Part shown: one piece after another, positions 5,759 through 13,644 of the stretch
How positions within the stretch are numbered: position 1 is the first letter of the stretch
How the letters are laid out: each line of letters begins with the position of its first letter
From: Pseudomonadota bacterium
GTDB lineage: Bacteria > Myxococcota > Polyangia > Polyangiales > Polyangiaceae
DNA: 15,495 nt
Assembly: GCA_023419055.1 (NCBI GenBank)
Contig: JAEZYO010000512.1
Coordinates: 1 to 15,495, forward strand
Direction of reading: 5' to 3'
The notes under the pieces: model-generated
The model's database searches: none
What the model was told of the DNA's origin: nothing
What the model saw: the letters and a program-made list of their open reading frames with translations, nothing else
Position numbers and translations under genes: made by a program

Positions 5759-8677
5759 ATGCCCGTGGTCGCCCTGTTGCTCTTGCCGTTCTTGGGCAGC
5801 GTACTCGCCGCGATCCTGCCCACCCGGGCCCGCACCGCCCTCGCGGCGTGCGCCGGCATCGTGTCGGTGGCCGCGGGGGGCTGGGTCATCAGCCTGTTTC
5901 CGCGGGTGCGCGAGGGAGGGGTGCTGCGCGAGACGATCCCCTGGATCCCGTCACTGGGGCTCGACCTGGTCTTCAGAATCGACGGCTTCGCGTGGATGTT
6001 CGCGGTCCTCGTCACGGTGATCGGCGCCCTCGTCTCGTTGTACACGCGCTACTACATGTCACCGGAAGATCCGGTGGCGCGCTTCTACGCGTTCTTCCTC
6101 GCGTTCATGGGGGCGATGCTCGGCGTGGTCTTCTCCGGCAACCTCGTTCAGCTCGTCATCTTTTGGGAGCTCACTAGCCTGGTCTCGTTCTTGCTGATCG
6201 GCTACTGGCATCACCGGGTAGACGCGCAGCGCGGCGCGCGCATGGCGCTGATCATGACGGGCGCCGGGGGACTCGCGCTCCTCGGCGGCGTCGTCATCCT
6301 CGGCCACATCGTCGGCAGCTACCAGCTCGACGCGGTGCTCGCGGCCGGCGAGCAGATCCGAGCCCATCCGCTCTACCCGGTCGCGTTGGTCCTCATCTTG
6401 GTCGGCGCGTTCACCAAGAGCGCCCAGTTTCCCTTTCATATTTGGTTGCCGCGCGCGATGGCCGCGCCGACTCCGGTGTCGGCCTACTTGCACTCCGCCA
6501 CCATGGTGAAGGCGGGCGTGTTCTTGCTCGGCCGGCTCTGGCCGGTGCTCGCGGGAACCGAGCTCTGGTTCTGGCTCGTCAGCGGTGCGGGCGTGACGAC
6601 CCTCGTGCTCGGCGCGTACATCGCGATGTTCCAGAACGATCTCAAGCGCGTGCTCGCTTACTCGACGATCAGTCACCTCGGCTTGATAACTCTCCTGTTC
6701 GGACTCAACAGCCCGCTCGCGGCGGTAGCCGGAACCTTTCACATCATGAACCACGCGACGTTCAAGGCATCGCTGTTCATGGCCGCCGGCGTCGTGGACC
6801 ACGAGACCGGCACGCGCGACATACGGCGCCTGAACGGCCTGATGCGCTTCATGCCGCGCACCGGAGCGCTGGCCCTCGTCGCGAGCGGCGCCATGGCCGG
6901 CGTCCCGTTGCTCAACGGCTTCCTCTCGAAAGAGATGTTCTTCGCGGAGACGGTATTTCTCTCCGCGCATCCGTCGGTGGAGGTGGCGCTCCCCGTGCTC
7001 GCGACGGTCGCGGCGATCTTCGCGGTCGTGTACTCGCTGCGCTTCGGCTACGACATCTTCTTCGGGCCGCCGTCGACCGACCTGCCTCGAAAGCCGGAGG
7101 AGGCTCCGCGCTGGATGCGCACGCCGATCGAGCTGTTGGTCCTGAGTTGCCTCATCGTAGGAATCGCGCCGGCCGCCTCGATCGGGTCCTCGCTCGCGAC
7201 CGCGGCTCGCCCGGTGGTCGGCGGAACGCTCCCCGAGTACAGCCTCGCCGTGTGGCACGGCTTCAACCTGCCCTTCGTCATGAGCGTCGTTGCGATCTCT
7301 CTCGGTGTCGCGGGCTATGTCTGGTTGCGCCGGCGCCAGGAAGAGGGCGAGCTCACGGACGTTCCCCTCCTCGCGCGGCTCAACGGGCGGCGCCTGTTCG
7401 ACGGCGCGCTCGTCGGGCTCATGCGCTTCTCACGAGCGGCCCTGGGCGTCGTCGGGACACGGCGCCTTCAGACGCAGATGTTCACGATCATCGCGGTGGC
7501 GCTCCTGCTCTCGCTGCTCGCCGCGCGCGGGGTGCCGCTCGTGTGGGGCGAGCGAGCTCGACTCTCTGCCTCGCCCGCGTTCGTGCTCTTGTGGTTCATC
7601 GGCGCGGTTTGCGCGGTGAGCGCCGCCGTCATGGCGAAGTTCCACCGACTCGTCGCGATCACGCTGATGGGAGGTGCCGGCCTCGTCACGTGCGTCACCT
7701 TCGTGTGGTTCTCTGCGCCGGATCTGGCGCTGACGCAAATCGTCGTGGAGGTGGTCACGACCAGCCTGTTCCTGCTCGGGCTACGCTGGCTGCCGATGCG
7801 CATCGAGCAAATTCGGGAGCGCGTCACCTTCCGCGACAGGGCGAGGCGCGCTCGCGATCTGCTGCTCGCGGTCGGGGCGGGGAGCGGCCTCGCCGCGCTT
7901 TCTTACGCCTTGTTGACCCGACCGGCGCCGCACAGCATCTCGCCGTTCTTTCTCCGCCGCGCGCTCCCCGAAGGCGGCGGAAGCAACGTCGTCAACGTCA
8001 TGCTCGTCGACTTTCGCGCCTTCGACACCCTGGGCGAGATCACGGTGCTCGGCGCGGTCGCGCTCACGGTCTACGCCCTCTTGCGCCGCTTTCGCCCGCC
8101 CGCAGAGAGCATGGATCAACCCCAGCAACAGCGAGTGCTGCCGGCGGACGTGGTCACCGACCTCGTGAAACCGCGCATCGCCGCGGATGCAGCGCGTGGA
8201 TACATGATGGTGCCCGCTGTCATCGCGCGCCTGCTCTTGCCCGTCTCCGTGGTCGTCGCAGTGCACCTCTTCTTGCGTGGACACAACGAGCCGGGTGGTG
8301 GCTTCGTGGCCGGGCTCGCCGTCGCCATCGCGATGCTCACGCAGTACATGGTCTCCGGGACGCTCTGGGTCGAGGTGCGCACGCGCCTTCGCCCCGCGCG
8401 TTGGATCGCGGTGGGCCTCTGCCTCGGGGCGGGCACCGGTCTCGGAGCGGTCGCGATCGGCTACCCCTTCCTCACGTCGCACACCGCCCACGTGTCGGTG
8501 CCGCTGGTCGGCGAGGTGCATTTCCCGAGCGCGACCTTCTTCGACCTCGGTGTCTTCACGGTAGTCGTCGGCGCGACGCTCCTCATCCTCACCGCGCTCG
8601 CTCACCAGTCGAGGCGCGCCCACCGGCAACCACCACCCGCCTCCGCGCCCTCGTCGGAAACCACGGTGGGCGGCTAA
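5759..8677 (+). CDS. mrpAB: Na+(K+)/H+ antiporter subunit A fused to subunit B (MrpAB/PhaAB)
   Basis: A 972-residue polytopic protein, the largest subunit of the Mrp antiporter and homologous to NuoL of complex I. The antiporter-like core carries the conserved charged residues: FWELTS (Glu137), [15 protein letters not shown] (Lys220), SATMVKAG (Lys251), NHATFKAS (Lys336) and FLSKEMF (Lys391). Residues about 610-680 form the DUF4040 part ([17 protein letters not shown], Asp655, Glu664), followed by an MbhE-like stretch (743-777, with [11 protein letters not shown]). A charged linker at 778-810 leads into an MrpB domain at about 815-950 ([10 protein letters not shown], 840-849). In many operons A and B are separate; the fusion matches the group 2 (Pha-type) arrangement. 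The start is chosen because it places the first helix at the family's usual N-terminus; no strong ribosome-binding site is seen. It is the first gene of a seven-subunit, six-gene operon. Confidence 0.95.
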   Translation: MPVVALLLLPFLGSVLAAILPTRARTALAACAGIVSVAAGGWVISLFPRVREGGVLRETIPWIPSLGLDLVFRIDGFAWMFAVLVTVIGALVSLYTRYYMSPEDPVARFYAFFLAFMGAMLGVVFSGNLVQLVIFWELTSLVSFLLIGYWHHRVDAQRGARMALIMTGAGGLALLGGVVILGHIVGSYQLDAVLAAGEQIRAHPLYPVALVLILVGAFTKSAQFPFHIWLPRAMAAPTPVSAYLHSATMVKAGVFLLGRLWPVLAGTELWFWLVSGAGVTTLVLGAYIAMFQNDLKRVLAYSTISHLGLITLLFGLNSPLAAVAGTFHIMNHATFKASLFMAAGVVDHETGTRDIRRLNGLMRFMPRTGALALVASGAMAGVPLLNGFLSKEMFFAETVFLSAHPSVEVALPVLATVAAIFAVVYSLRFGYDIFFGPPSTDLPRKPEEAPRWMRTPIELLVLSCLIVGIAPAASIGSSLATAARPVVGGTLPEYSLAVWHGFNLPFVMSVVAISLGVAGYVWLRRRQEEGELTDVPLLARLNGRRLFDGALVGLMRFSRAALGVVGTRRLQTQMFTIIAVALLLSLLAARGVPLVWGERARLSASPAFVLLWFIGAVCAVSAAVMAKFHRLVAITLMGGAGLVTCVTFVWFSAPDLALTQIVVEVVTTSLFLLGLRWLPMRIEQIRERVTFRDRARRARDLLLAVGAGSGLAALSYALLTRPAPHSISPFFLRRALPEGGGSNVVNVMLVDFRAFDTLGEITVLGAVALTVYALLRRFRPPAESMDQPQQQRVLPADVVTDLVKPRIAADAARGYMMVPAVIARLLLPVSVVVAVHLFLRGHNEPGGGFVAGLAVAIAMLTQYMVSGTLWVEVRTRLRPARWIAVGLCLGAGTGLGAVAIGYPFLTSHTAHVSVPLVGEVHFPSATFFDLGVFTVVVGATLLILTALAHQSRRAHRQPPPASAPSSETTVGG

Positions 8678-8678
8678 A

Positions 8679-9023
8679 ATGGAGGCTATCCTCGCCCTGG
8701 TGATCGGGGTGCTCGCAGGAGCGGGCGTCTGGCTCTTGCTACGCCCGCGAACCTTCCAGGTCATCATGGGGCTCACGCTACTGTCGTACGCCGTGAACCT
8801 GTTCATCTTCAGCGTGGGGAGCATCTTCATCGACAAGCCGCCCGTCCTGGCGCCAGGGGTGCCCGCCGACCTCGAGCACTACACGGATCCGATGCCGCAG
8901 TCGCTCGTGCTGACGGCTATCGTCATCGGCTTCGCGACCACCTCGCTCTTTCTCGTCGTGTTGCTCGCCGCGCGCGGCCTGAGCGGCACCGACCACGTGG
9001 ACGGGACGAGGGAAGAGCCGTGA
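8679..9023 (+). CDS. mrpC: Mrp antiporter subunit C (MrpC/MnhC/PhaC)
   Basis: A 114-residue NuoK-like subunit with three predicted helices. Family signatures are GLTLLSYAVNLFIF (31-44) and DPMPQSLVLTAIVI (70-83). ATG follows the mrpAB stop after a single base, and its end overlaps the start of mrpD, so expression is probably translationally coupled. It sits next to the A and D antiporter-like subunits in the membrane complex. The last ~15 residues are polar and variable. Confidence 0.95.
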   Translation: MEAILALVIGVLAGAGVWLLLRPRTFQVIMGLTLLSYAVNLFIFSVGSIFIDKPPVLAPGVPADLEHYTDPMPQSLVLTAIVIGFATTSLFLVVLLAARGLSGTDHVDGTREEP

Positions 9024-10666
9024 ACGGGCTCCTTCGTCACCTCGTCGTGTTGCCCATCGTGCTGCCGCTCCTTTCGGCGGCTCTGCTCTTGCTGCTCGGT
9101 GAGAAGCGGCGGCACATCAAGTCGCTCGTCAACGTCTCGGCCACCTTGGCTGGCCTGGTCCTTTCGGCGCTGATCTTGCATCGTGTCTCCGGCGAGAATG
9201 AAGGCGGCAAGATTGCCGTGTATCTCGCCTCCAACTGGGAGGCTCCCTTCGGTATCGCGCTCGTCGTCGATCGACTCGCGGCGTTGATGCTGGTCCTGGT
9301 CGGCGTCGTCAGCCTCTGCGCGGCGCTGTACGCCGAAGCGGGTTGGGCGCGCGCGGGCGTGTACTTCTACCCGCTCTTTCAGATCCAGCTGATGGGTCTC
9401 AACGGCGCGTTCCTGACCGGAGACCTCTTCGACCTGTTCGTGTTCTTCGAGGTGATGCTCGCGGCTTCGTACGGACTACAGCTCCACGGATCGGGCTTTC
9501 CACGCGTGCGCTCGGGGCTGCACTACATCGCGGTGAACCTGCTCGCGTCCTCGCTCTTCCTCATCGGTCTGGCGGTGCTCTACGGGGTCATGGGCACCCT
9601 TTCCATGGCAGACGTCGCCGCAAAGCTCGCGCTCGTCCCGGCGCGCGACCGCGGGCTCTTGCACGCGGGGGCCGCCATCGTCGCTGTGGCGTTCCTGATC
9701 AAGGCCGCGATCTGGCCTCTCAACGCCTGGCTCTTGCCCGCGTACACGGCCGCGAGCGCGCCCGTGGCAGCGCTCTTCGCGCTGATGACGAAAGTCGGCA
9801 TCTACACGCTCGTGCGCCTCTGGACCCTGTTCTTCTCGGCCGGCAGCGGCGCTTCGGCGCACTTCGGCGAACCGGTCCTCCTCTACGGAGGGCTCGCGAC
9901 CATAGCGTTCGGGGTGCTCGGGCTCGCGGCCTCCCTGCGCTTGAGGCGCATCGCCGGATTCTCGATCGTGGTCTCGTCCGGGACTCTGCTCGCGGCGCTC
10001 GGCCTGGGGACCCCGGCCGTGACGTCGGCCGCGCTCTTCTACCTGCTGAGCGCCACGCCCGCCGTGAGCCTTTTGTTTCTCATGGTCGAGCTGATCGAGC
10101 GCATGGGGGCCGACGGACGCCCGCGGTTTCGAGACGTGGACTTCTCTCCAGGCGAGGACACGAACCTCGACGACGAGGAGCTGCCGCTCGTCGGTCGAGC
10201 GTTCCCGGTATCGCTCGTGCTGCTCGGTCTCGCGTTCATCTCTTGCACGCTGCTCGTCGCGGGGCTTCCGCCACTCTCGGGCTTCATCGCCAAGTTCTCG
10301 CTGCTCCGGGCGCTCCTTCATACCGGCGACGGTCAGGGCATCTCGTTCGGACGCTGGAGCCTGTTCGGGTTGCTGCTCGTCTCCGGGCTGACTGCCACCA
10401 TTTCCCTCTCGCGGGCAGGCATTCTGCATTTCTGGTCGGCGGGCGGGCGCTCGTTACCCCACCTGAAGCGGGTCGAGGCCCTCGCCGTCTCCATCGCCAT
10501 CGGGTCCTGCGTTCTGCTCGCGGCGTTCGCCGAGCCCGTCCTGCGTTACACGAACGCCACCGCCGCGGCGCTCCACGAGCCGGGGGCGTACATCGGCGCG
10601 GTGTTGTCGGCGAAAGCGAGGCCAGGGCCGACAACGCCCGCGCTCGAGCGGGAGGGCTCACGGTGA
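9020..10666 (+). CDS. mrpD: Mrp antiporter subunit D (MrpD/MnhD/PhaD)
   Basis: A 548-residue NuoM/NuoN-like subunit with about 14 membrane segments. Conserved residues expected for proton transfer are present: FVFFEVML (Glu144), FLIKAAIWPLNAWLLP (Lys228) and MTKVGIY (Lys258). GTG 9020 overlaps the mrpC stop by 4 nt (GTGA) and is preceded by a GAGGGAAG ribosome-binding site. A hydrophilic loop at about 365-395 is rich in Asp and Glu (GEDTNLDDEELP). The length is slightly above the ~500 residues usual for the family, partly because of this loop and a polar tail. Confidence 0.95.
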   Translation: MNGLLRHLVVLPIVLPLLSAALLLLLGEKRRHIKSLVNVSATLAGLVLSALILHRVSGENEGGKIAVYLASNWEAPFGIALVVDRLAALMLVLVGVVSLCAALYAEAGWARAGVYFYPLFQIQLMGLNGAFLTGDLFDLFVFFEVMLAASYGLQLHGSGFPRVRSGLHYIAVNLLASSLFLIGLAVLYGVMGTLSMADVAAKLALVPARDRGLLHAGAAIVAVAFLIKAAIWPLNAWLLPAYTAASAPVAALFALMTKVGIYTLVRLWTLFFSAGSGASAHFGEPVLLYGGLATIAFGVLGLAASLRLRRIAGFSIVVSSGTLLAALGLGTPAVTSAALFYLLSATPAVSLLFLMVELIERMGADGRPRFRDVDFSPGEDTNLDDEELPLVGRAFPVSLVLLGLAFISCTLLVAGLPPLSGFIAKFSLLRALLHTGDGQGISFGRWSLFGLLLVSGLTATISLSRAGILHFWSAGGRSLPHLKRVEALAVSIAIGSCVLLAAFAEPVLRYTNATAAALHEPGAYIGAVLSAKARPGPTTPALEREGSR

Positions 10667-11160
10667 CGCTCTTCAAGAGGCTCGTCCCGGCGCCGTTGAT
10701 GTCGGCGGCGTTGTTCTTGCTCTGGCTCGTGCTCGCGCGCTCTCTCAGCGTCGGTCAGCTGCTGCTCGGGCTCCTCCTCGCGCTCATCGTCCCGCGCGTC
10801 ACCTGGAGCTTCCGACCGGCGAGGGTCCACGTGAAGCGACCGTGGGTCGTCATTCGGTTCATCCTGATGGTCGGGTATGACGTGCTCGCTTCCAACTTCG
10901 AAGTCGCTTGGGGCGTGCTCCGTTGGCGGTGGCGACGACCGAAGTCGAAGTTCGTGATCGTGCCCCTCGACCTGCGTGACCCGCTCGGGTTGGCCTCGCT
11001 CGCGATGGTCACGACGATAGTGCCGGGTACGGTGTGGTCGGAGTTGGCGCTCGATCGCAGCGCGCTCCTGCTGCACGTGTGGGACGTCGGCCAGGAGGAC
11101 GCCTTCGTGGCTCGCTTCAAGGAGCGTTACGAGAAGCCTCTGCGGGAGATTTTCGAATGA
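10663..11160 (+). CDS. mrpE: Mrp antiporter subunit E (MrpE/MnhE/PhaE)
   Basis: A 165-residue subunit with membrane segments near residues 11-25, 31-45 and 62-84, followed by a cytoplasmic domain. The family pattern TIVPGTVWSEL (118-128) followed by LLLHVWDV (135-142) is clear. GTG 10663 overlaps the mrpD stop by 4 nt (GTGA), and a GGGAGGG ribosome-binding site precedes it. The frame remains open far upstream through mrpD because of GC bias; that extension is an antisense-like shadow and not part of the protein. Confidence 0.94.
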   Translation: MTLFKRLVPAPLMSAALFLLWLVLARSLSVGQLLLGLLLALIVPRVTWSFRPARVHVKRPWVVIRFILMVGYDVLASNFEVAWGVLRWRWRRPKSKFVIVPLDLRDPLGLASLAMVTTIVPGTVWSELALDRSALLLHVWDVGQEDAFVARFKERYEKPLREIFE

Positions 11161-11435
11161 GTAGCGTGCTCTATGCCGGAATCGCCTTCGCGCTCGGCTG
11201 CTACGCCGTCGCGTCCGTCCTCGTGCTGGTGAGGTTGCTCGTCGGTCCCCGCGCTCAAGATCGCGTGTTCGCGCTCGATCTCCTCTACTTCCACGCGATG
11301 TTGGTCATGCTGGTGCTCGGCATCCGGCACCAGAGCGACATCTACTTCGAGGCTGCGCTCCTCATCGCGCTCTTCAGCTTCGTGAGCTCGTCCGCGATGG
11401 CGAAGTTCATTCTGCGCGGGGAGGTCATCGAATGA
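11157..11435 (+). CDS. mrpF: Mrp antiporter subunit F (MrpF/MnhF/PhaF)
   Basis: A 92-residue three-helix protein. The family signature R26...GP(30-31)...DR(35-36)...D41 is present, followed by EAALLIALFSFVSS (65-78). ATG 11157 overlaps the mrpE stop by 4 nt (ATGA), with GGGAG about 8 nt upstream. A longer in-frame extension exists within mrpE but is Arg/Gly-rich and does not match the family, so the short start is used. Confidence 0.95.
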   Translation: MSSVLYAGIAFALGCYAVASVLVLVRLLVGPRAQDRVFALDLLYFHAMLVMLVLGIRHQSDIYFEAALLIALFSFVSSSAMAKFILRGEVIE

Positions 11436-11785
11436 GCCAGGTGCCCCTCTGGGTGGAGGCGGTGGTTGCTGTGTTGCTCGTGTCGAGCGGCGTGTTCGTC
11501 GTCGTCTCGGCGCTCGGGTTCCTGCGCCTGCCCGACTTCTTCTTGCGGATGCACCCGCCCGCGCTCGCCTACACCTTCGGCAGTTGGTGCGTGACCCTGG
11601 CCGGCATCCTCTATTTTTCGACGATCGAGCCCGGGCTCGTGCTGCACCCCTGGCTCATCATCGTCCTGCTCTCCATCACCGTCCCGGTCACCACGCTGCT
11701 CCTTGCGCGTGTCGCGTTGTTCCGGCGGCGCGCTGCCGGATCGGGTGACGTTCCACCACCGCTCACTCCACCGCGCTCGTCGTGA
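11432..11785 (+). CDS. mrpG: Mrp antiporter subunit G (MrpG/MnhG/PhaG)
   Basis: A 117-residue three-helix subunit, the last gene of the operon. The family motif GFLRLPDFFLRMH (29-41) is well preserved. ATG overlaps the mrpF stop by 4 nt, with GGGGAGG as ribosome-binding site. The C-terminal tail after residue 96 is polar and Pro-rich. Its final 23 bp overlap the 3' end of the RNase D gene on the other strand, so no dedicated terminator fits between them. Confidence 0.95.
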   Translation: MSQVPLWVEAVVAVLLVSSGVFVVVSALGFLRLPDFFLRMHPPALAYTFGSWCVTLAGILYFSTIEPGLVLHPWLIIVLLSITVPVTTLLLARVALFRRRAAGSGDVPPPLTPPRSS

Positions 11786-12974
11786 CCGCGAGCTCGCGCG
11801 GGAGCGCGCGTACTTCGAGCCCGGACGCCGAGCTCGCCGCGACCTTCACCGCGACGTTCCCTTCGAGCGTCTCCGCGAGCAGCTTGCCGATGAGGGCGTT
11901 GCGCCAGTCGACCAGCAGCTCCGGCGTCTCTTCCGAAGCTGGTTTGCCGGCGAGGTGCCACTCGACGAGAGACCGGAGCTCCGCGGTCGACGCCAGCATT
12001 TCTCCGGCGATATCGTGGTCGATGGAGGCGACCCGGCGCACGGCGCCGAGCAGCGCCACGATCGCCTCGACGCGCGCGTCCGTGCCGAACGTGAGCACCG
12101 GCTCGGGCTCCGCGCGTCCGCGAGCGACGGCCTCCTCGAACGCGGCCCAGTAGCGCCGCGAAGCCCCCGCGCCGACTCCACGCATGCCGCGGAGCCCTGC
12201 GTCCTTCGACGGTGGCCGGCAGGCGAGCTGCTTGAGCGCCGCGTCGCTCGCGATGGACTCGGGCGGCGAATTCTCGGCCGAGGCAATCTCGTCCCGCCAG
12301 ATGGCAAGCTCTCGTAGGATCCCGAGCTCGACCGAGTTGAGCTTCGCCGCGCCGCTGATCCTCCGGTACAGCCGCCGCGGGTCCGGGTTGGCGAGCGCGC
12401 GAACGGTCGCCGCGCGGCAGGCTTGCAGCGCCCAGTCGAGCCGACCTCGCTCGGCGAGCTCCGCGCGCAGCAGCGTGCCGAGCTCGGGGAGGTGACGCAC
12501 GTCGTTCAGCGCGTACTCGATCTGGTCCGCGGTGAGCTGCCCGCTCCAGTCCGTGTACTGGTTCGACTTATCCAGATCCACGTCGAGCACGTCCTTCACG
12601 AGCTTCGCGTAGCCGACGCTCGGCCCGTGCCCGAGAAACGCCGCGGCGACTTGAGTGTCGAGGGCTTCGTTCACGTCCGTCGCATCCGTCGCCGCGACGA
12701 GAAGCCGCAGATCCTCGCGCCCGGCGTGGAAGATCTTCTGCACGGACGAGCTCTCCAGCACCTCGCGGAGCGGGCGCAGATCCACGCGCCTCGGGTCCAC
12801 GGCCACGAGCTCGCCCGCCACGTTGAGTTGGACGAGATAGAGCGTCGGGCGGTAACGCCGCTCGGTGTGAAACTCGCAGTCGAGCGAGATCTCGCCGACC
12901 GAAAAGGCGCGCTCGAGGAGAGCGCGGAAGGTGTCGTCATTGGCGAGGAGCGTCGGCGTGGCGGTGTCCGGCAT
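11763..12974 (-). CDS. rnd: ribonuclease D with HRDC domain
   Basis: A 403-residue cytosolic 3'-5' exoribonuclease of the DEDDy family, expected to trim tRNA and other stable RNA 3' ends. Catalytic residues are visible: Asp32 and Glu34 in LDCEFHTERRY, Asp88 in FHAGREDL, and Tyr154 with Asp158 in EYALNDVRHL. An HRDC domain follows at about 197-265 (PRRLYRRISG, then LNSVELGILRELAIWRDE), and residues 270-385 match the length and composition of the RNase D C-terminal domain. ATG 12974 places the N-terminus about 30 residues before the first catalytic Asp, as usual. The ribosome-binding site is weak. The 3' end overlaps mrpG on the opposite strand. Confidence 0.93.
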   Translation of the reverse strand: MPDTATPTLLANDDTFRALLERAFSVGEISLDCEFHTERRYRPTLYLVQLNVAGELVAVDPRRVDLRPLREVLESSSVQKIFHAGREDLRLLVAATDATDVNEALDTQVAAAFLGHGPSVGYAKLVKDVLDVDLDKSNQYTDWSGQLTADQIEYALNDVRHLPELGTLLRAELAERGRLDWALQACRAATVRALANPDPRRLYRRISGAAKLNSVELGILRELAIWRDEIASAENSPPESIASDAALKQLACRPPSKDAGLRGMRGVGAGASRRYWAAFEEAVARGRAEPEPVLTFGTDARVEAIVALLGAVRRVASIDHDIAGEMLASTAELRSLVEWHLAGKPASEETPELLVDWRNALIGKLLAETLEGNVAVKVAASSASGLEVRALPRELAVTTSAVE

Positions 12975-13149
12975 CGGCGGGAAGCTCTACAACGCCGCCC
13001 TCGACCGTGAAACACGCGTCGAGGGTCGCGCGCCGGGAGAGCCGAAAATAGCGGGCGAGACGGGGACCTTTCCCCGGGCGAGCGCAGGAGCACGCGGCGC
13101 AACGAGGTGCTCTCGCCGGCGATTGCCGGGCCCGCCTCCGGTCGGTAGC

Positions 13150-13515
13150 GTGGTTGCCCTGGCGGCCGAACCCGGGCTCCTGCTCGGGGCCGGGAACGCC
13201 AGGAGAGGGAGCTCGAACAAGCACGCCGCTATCCGCGATTACATGCTCAACCCCGACTGCAGCGCCGAGTTCAACCGTAAGGTGAAGGAGGGCTTCGTCC
13301 CGATAGTGAGCGCGGTGAGCGGATTCGTCTCCTACCGGGCGATCGAGGCCGACGACGGGCGCTGGACCTCCATCAGCGTGTTCGAGACCCGGGAGAGCGC
13401 CGATGAGTCGGTTCGCCTCGCCGCCGACTTCGTGCGCCAGCACCTGCGCCCCCTCATCGCCAGCGGCCCGGACGTCATCGAGGGGACCGTCGTGATCAGC
13501 GAGACCTCTGCCTGA
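13150..13515 (+). CDS. antibiotic biosynthesis monooxygenase-like (dimeric alpha-beta barrel) protein, start unclear
   Basis: The C-terminal ~98 residues form a small ABM-like ferredoxin-fold domain: a first strand HAAIRDY, a helix with FNRKVKEGFVPIV, then SGFVSYRAIEADDG, the strand WTSISVFETRESADESV, and a final strand EGTVVISE. Such proteins are dimers, sometimes heme- or quinone-oxidising, often of unknown role. The start is odd. By homology the Met should fall at 13219-13221, just before HAAIRDY, but that codon is AAG. A strong ribosome-binding site, AGGAGAGGGAG (13201-13211), sits exactly 7 nt before it. The only proper in-frame starts nearby are GTG 13150, used here without a good ribosome-binding site and adding 23 unusual residues, and ATG 13243, which would remove the first strand. 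The gene diverges from rnd. Confidence 0.7.
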   Translation: MVALAAEPGLLLGAGNARRGSSNKHAAIRDYMLNPDCSAEFNRKVKEGFVPIVSAVSGFVSYRAIEADDGRWTSISVFETRESADESVRLAADFVRQHLRPLIASGPDVIEGTVVISETSA

Positions 13516-13570
13516 TCCAAGCCGCACCGATAAAGTGACTACTGCCAGGTAAGTGTTCGATACTCATCGG

Positions 13571-13589
13571 GGAGCGGTCTGGTCGCTCC
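13571..13589 (+). terminator. hairpin downstream of the ABM-like gene
   Basis: GGAGCG (13571-13576) and CGCTCC (13584-13589) form a 6-bp perfect stem with a 7-nt loop, extendable by a G-T pair, 55 bp after the ABM-like stop. No T-run follows. It may end that transcript before the nuclease gene begins. Confidence 0.3.
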
Positions 13590-13603
13590 TGGCGCCGGCG
13601 AGT

Positions 13604-13622
13604 TCGACATGAAGTCGACATG
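13604..13622 (+). promoter_or_regulatory. TCGACATG direct repeat, one helical turn apart
   Basis: TCGACATG occurs at 13604-13611 and 13615-13622, a spacing of 11 bp, ending 22 bp before the nuclease start codon. Two identical half-sites on the same DNA face could bind a regulator that covers the promoter or the translation start. No regulator gene is adjacent, so the function is only suggested. Confidence 0.3.
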
Positions 13623-13644
13623 CGGTCTGACCTAGGCTCCGACC

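Noticed and set aside
6059..7258. 399-residue minus-strand frame opposite mrpAB
   Set aside because: Composition is Arg/Glu/His-rich and low-complexity, as expected from the complement of hydrophobic codons.
6442..8703. 753-residue frame on the + strand overlapping mrpAB
   Set aside because: Its translation is rich in Arg, Ala, His and Gly with no domain, while the overlapping frame is unmistakably MrpAB. It is a GC-bias shadow.
7781..8836. 351-residue minus-strand frame opposite the mrpAB/mrpC junction
   Set aside because: Same type of antisense shadow; no recognisable domain or ribosome-binding site.
9343..10662. Upstream extension of the mrpE frame through mrpD
   Set aside because: The extension is Arg/Ala-rich with no domain. 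The real MrpE begins at GTG 10663 with a ribosome-binding site and a 4-nt overlap with mrpD.
12931..13149. Longer N-terminus for the ABM-like protein from ATG 12931
   Set aside because: It overlaps the start of rnd on the opposite strand, and the extra 73 residues are Arg/Gly/Pro-rich with no family match.
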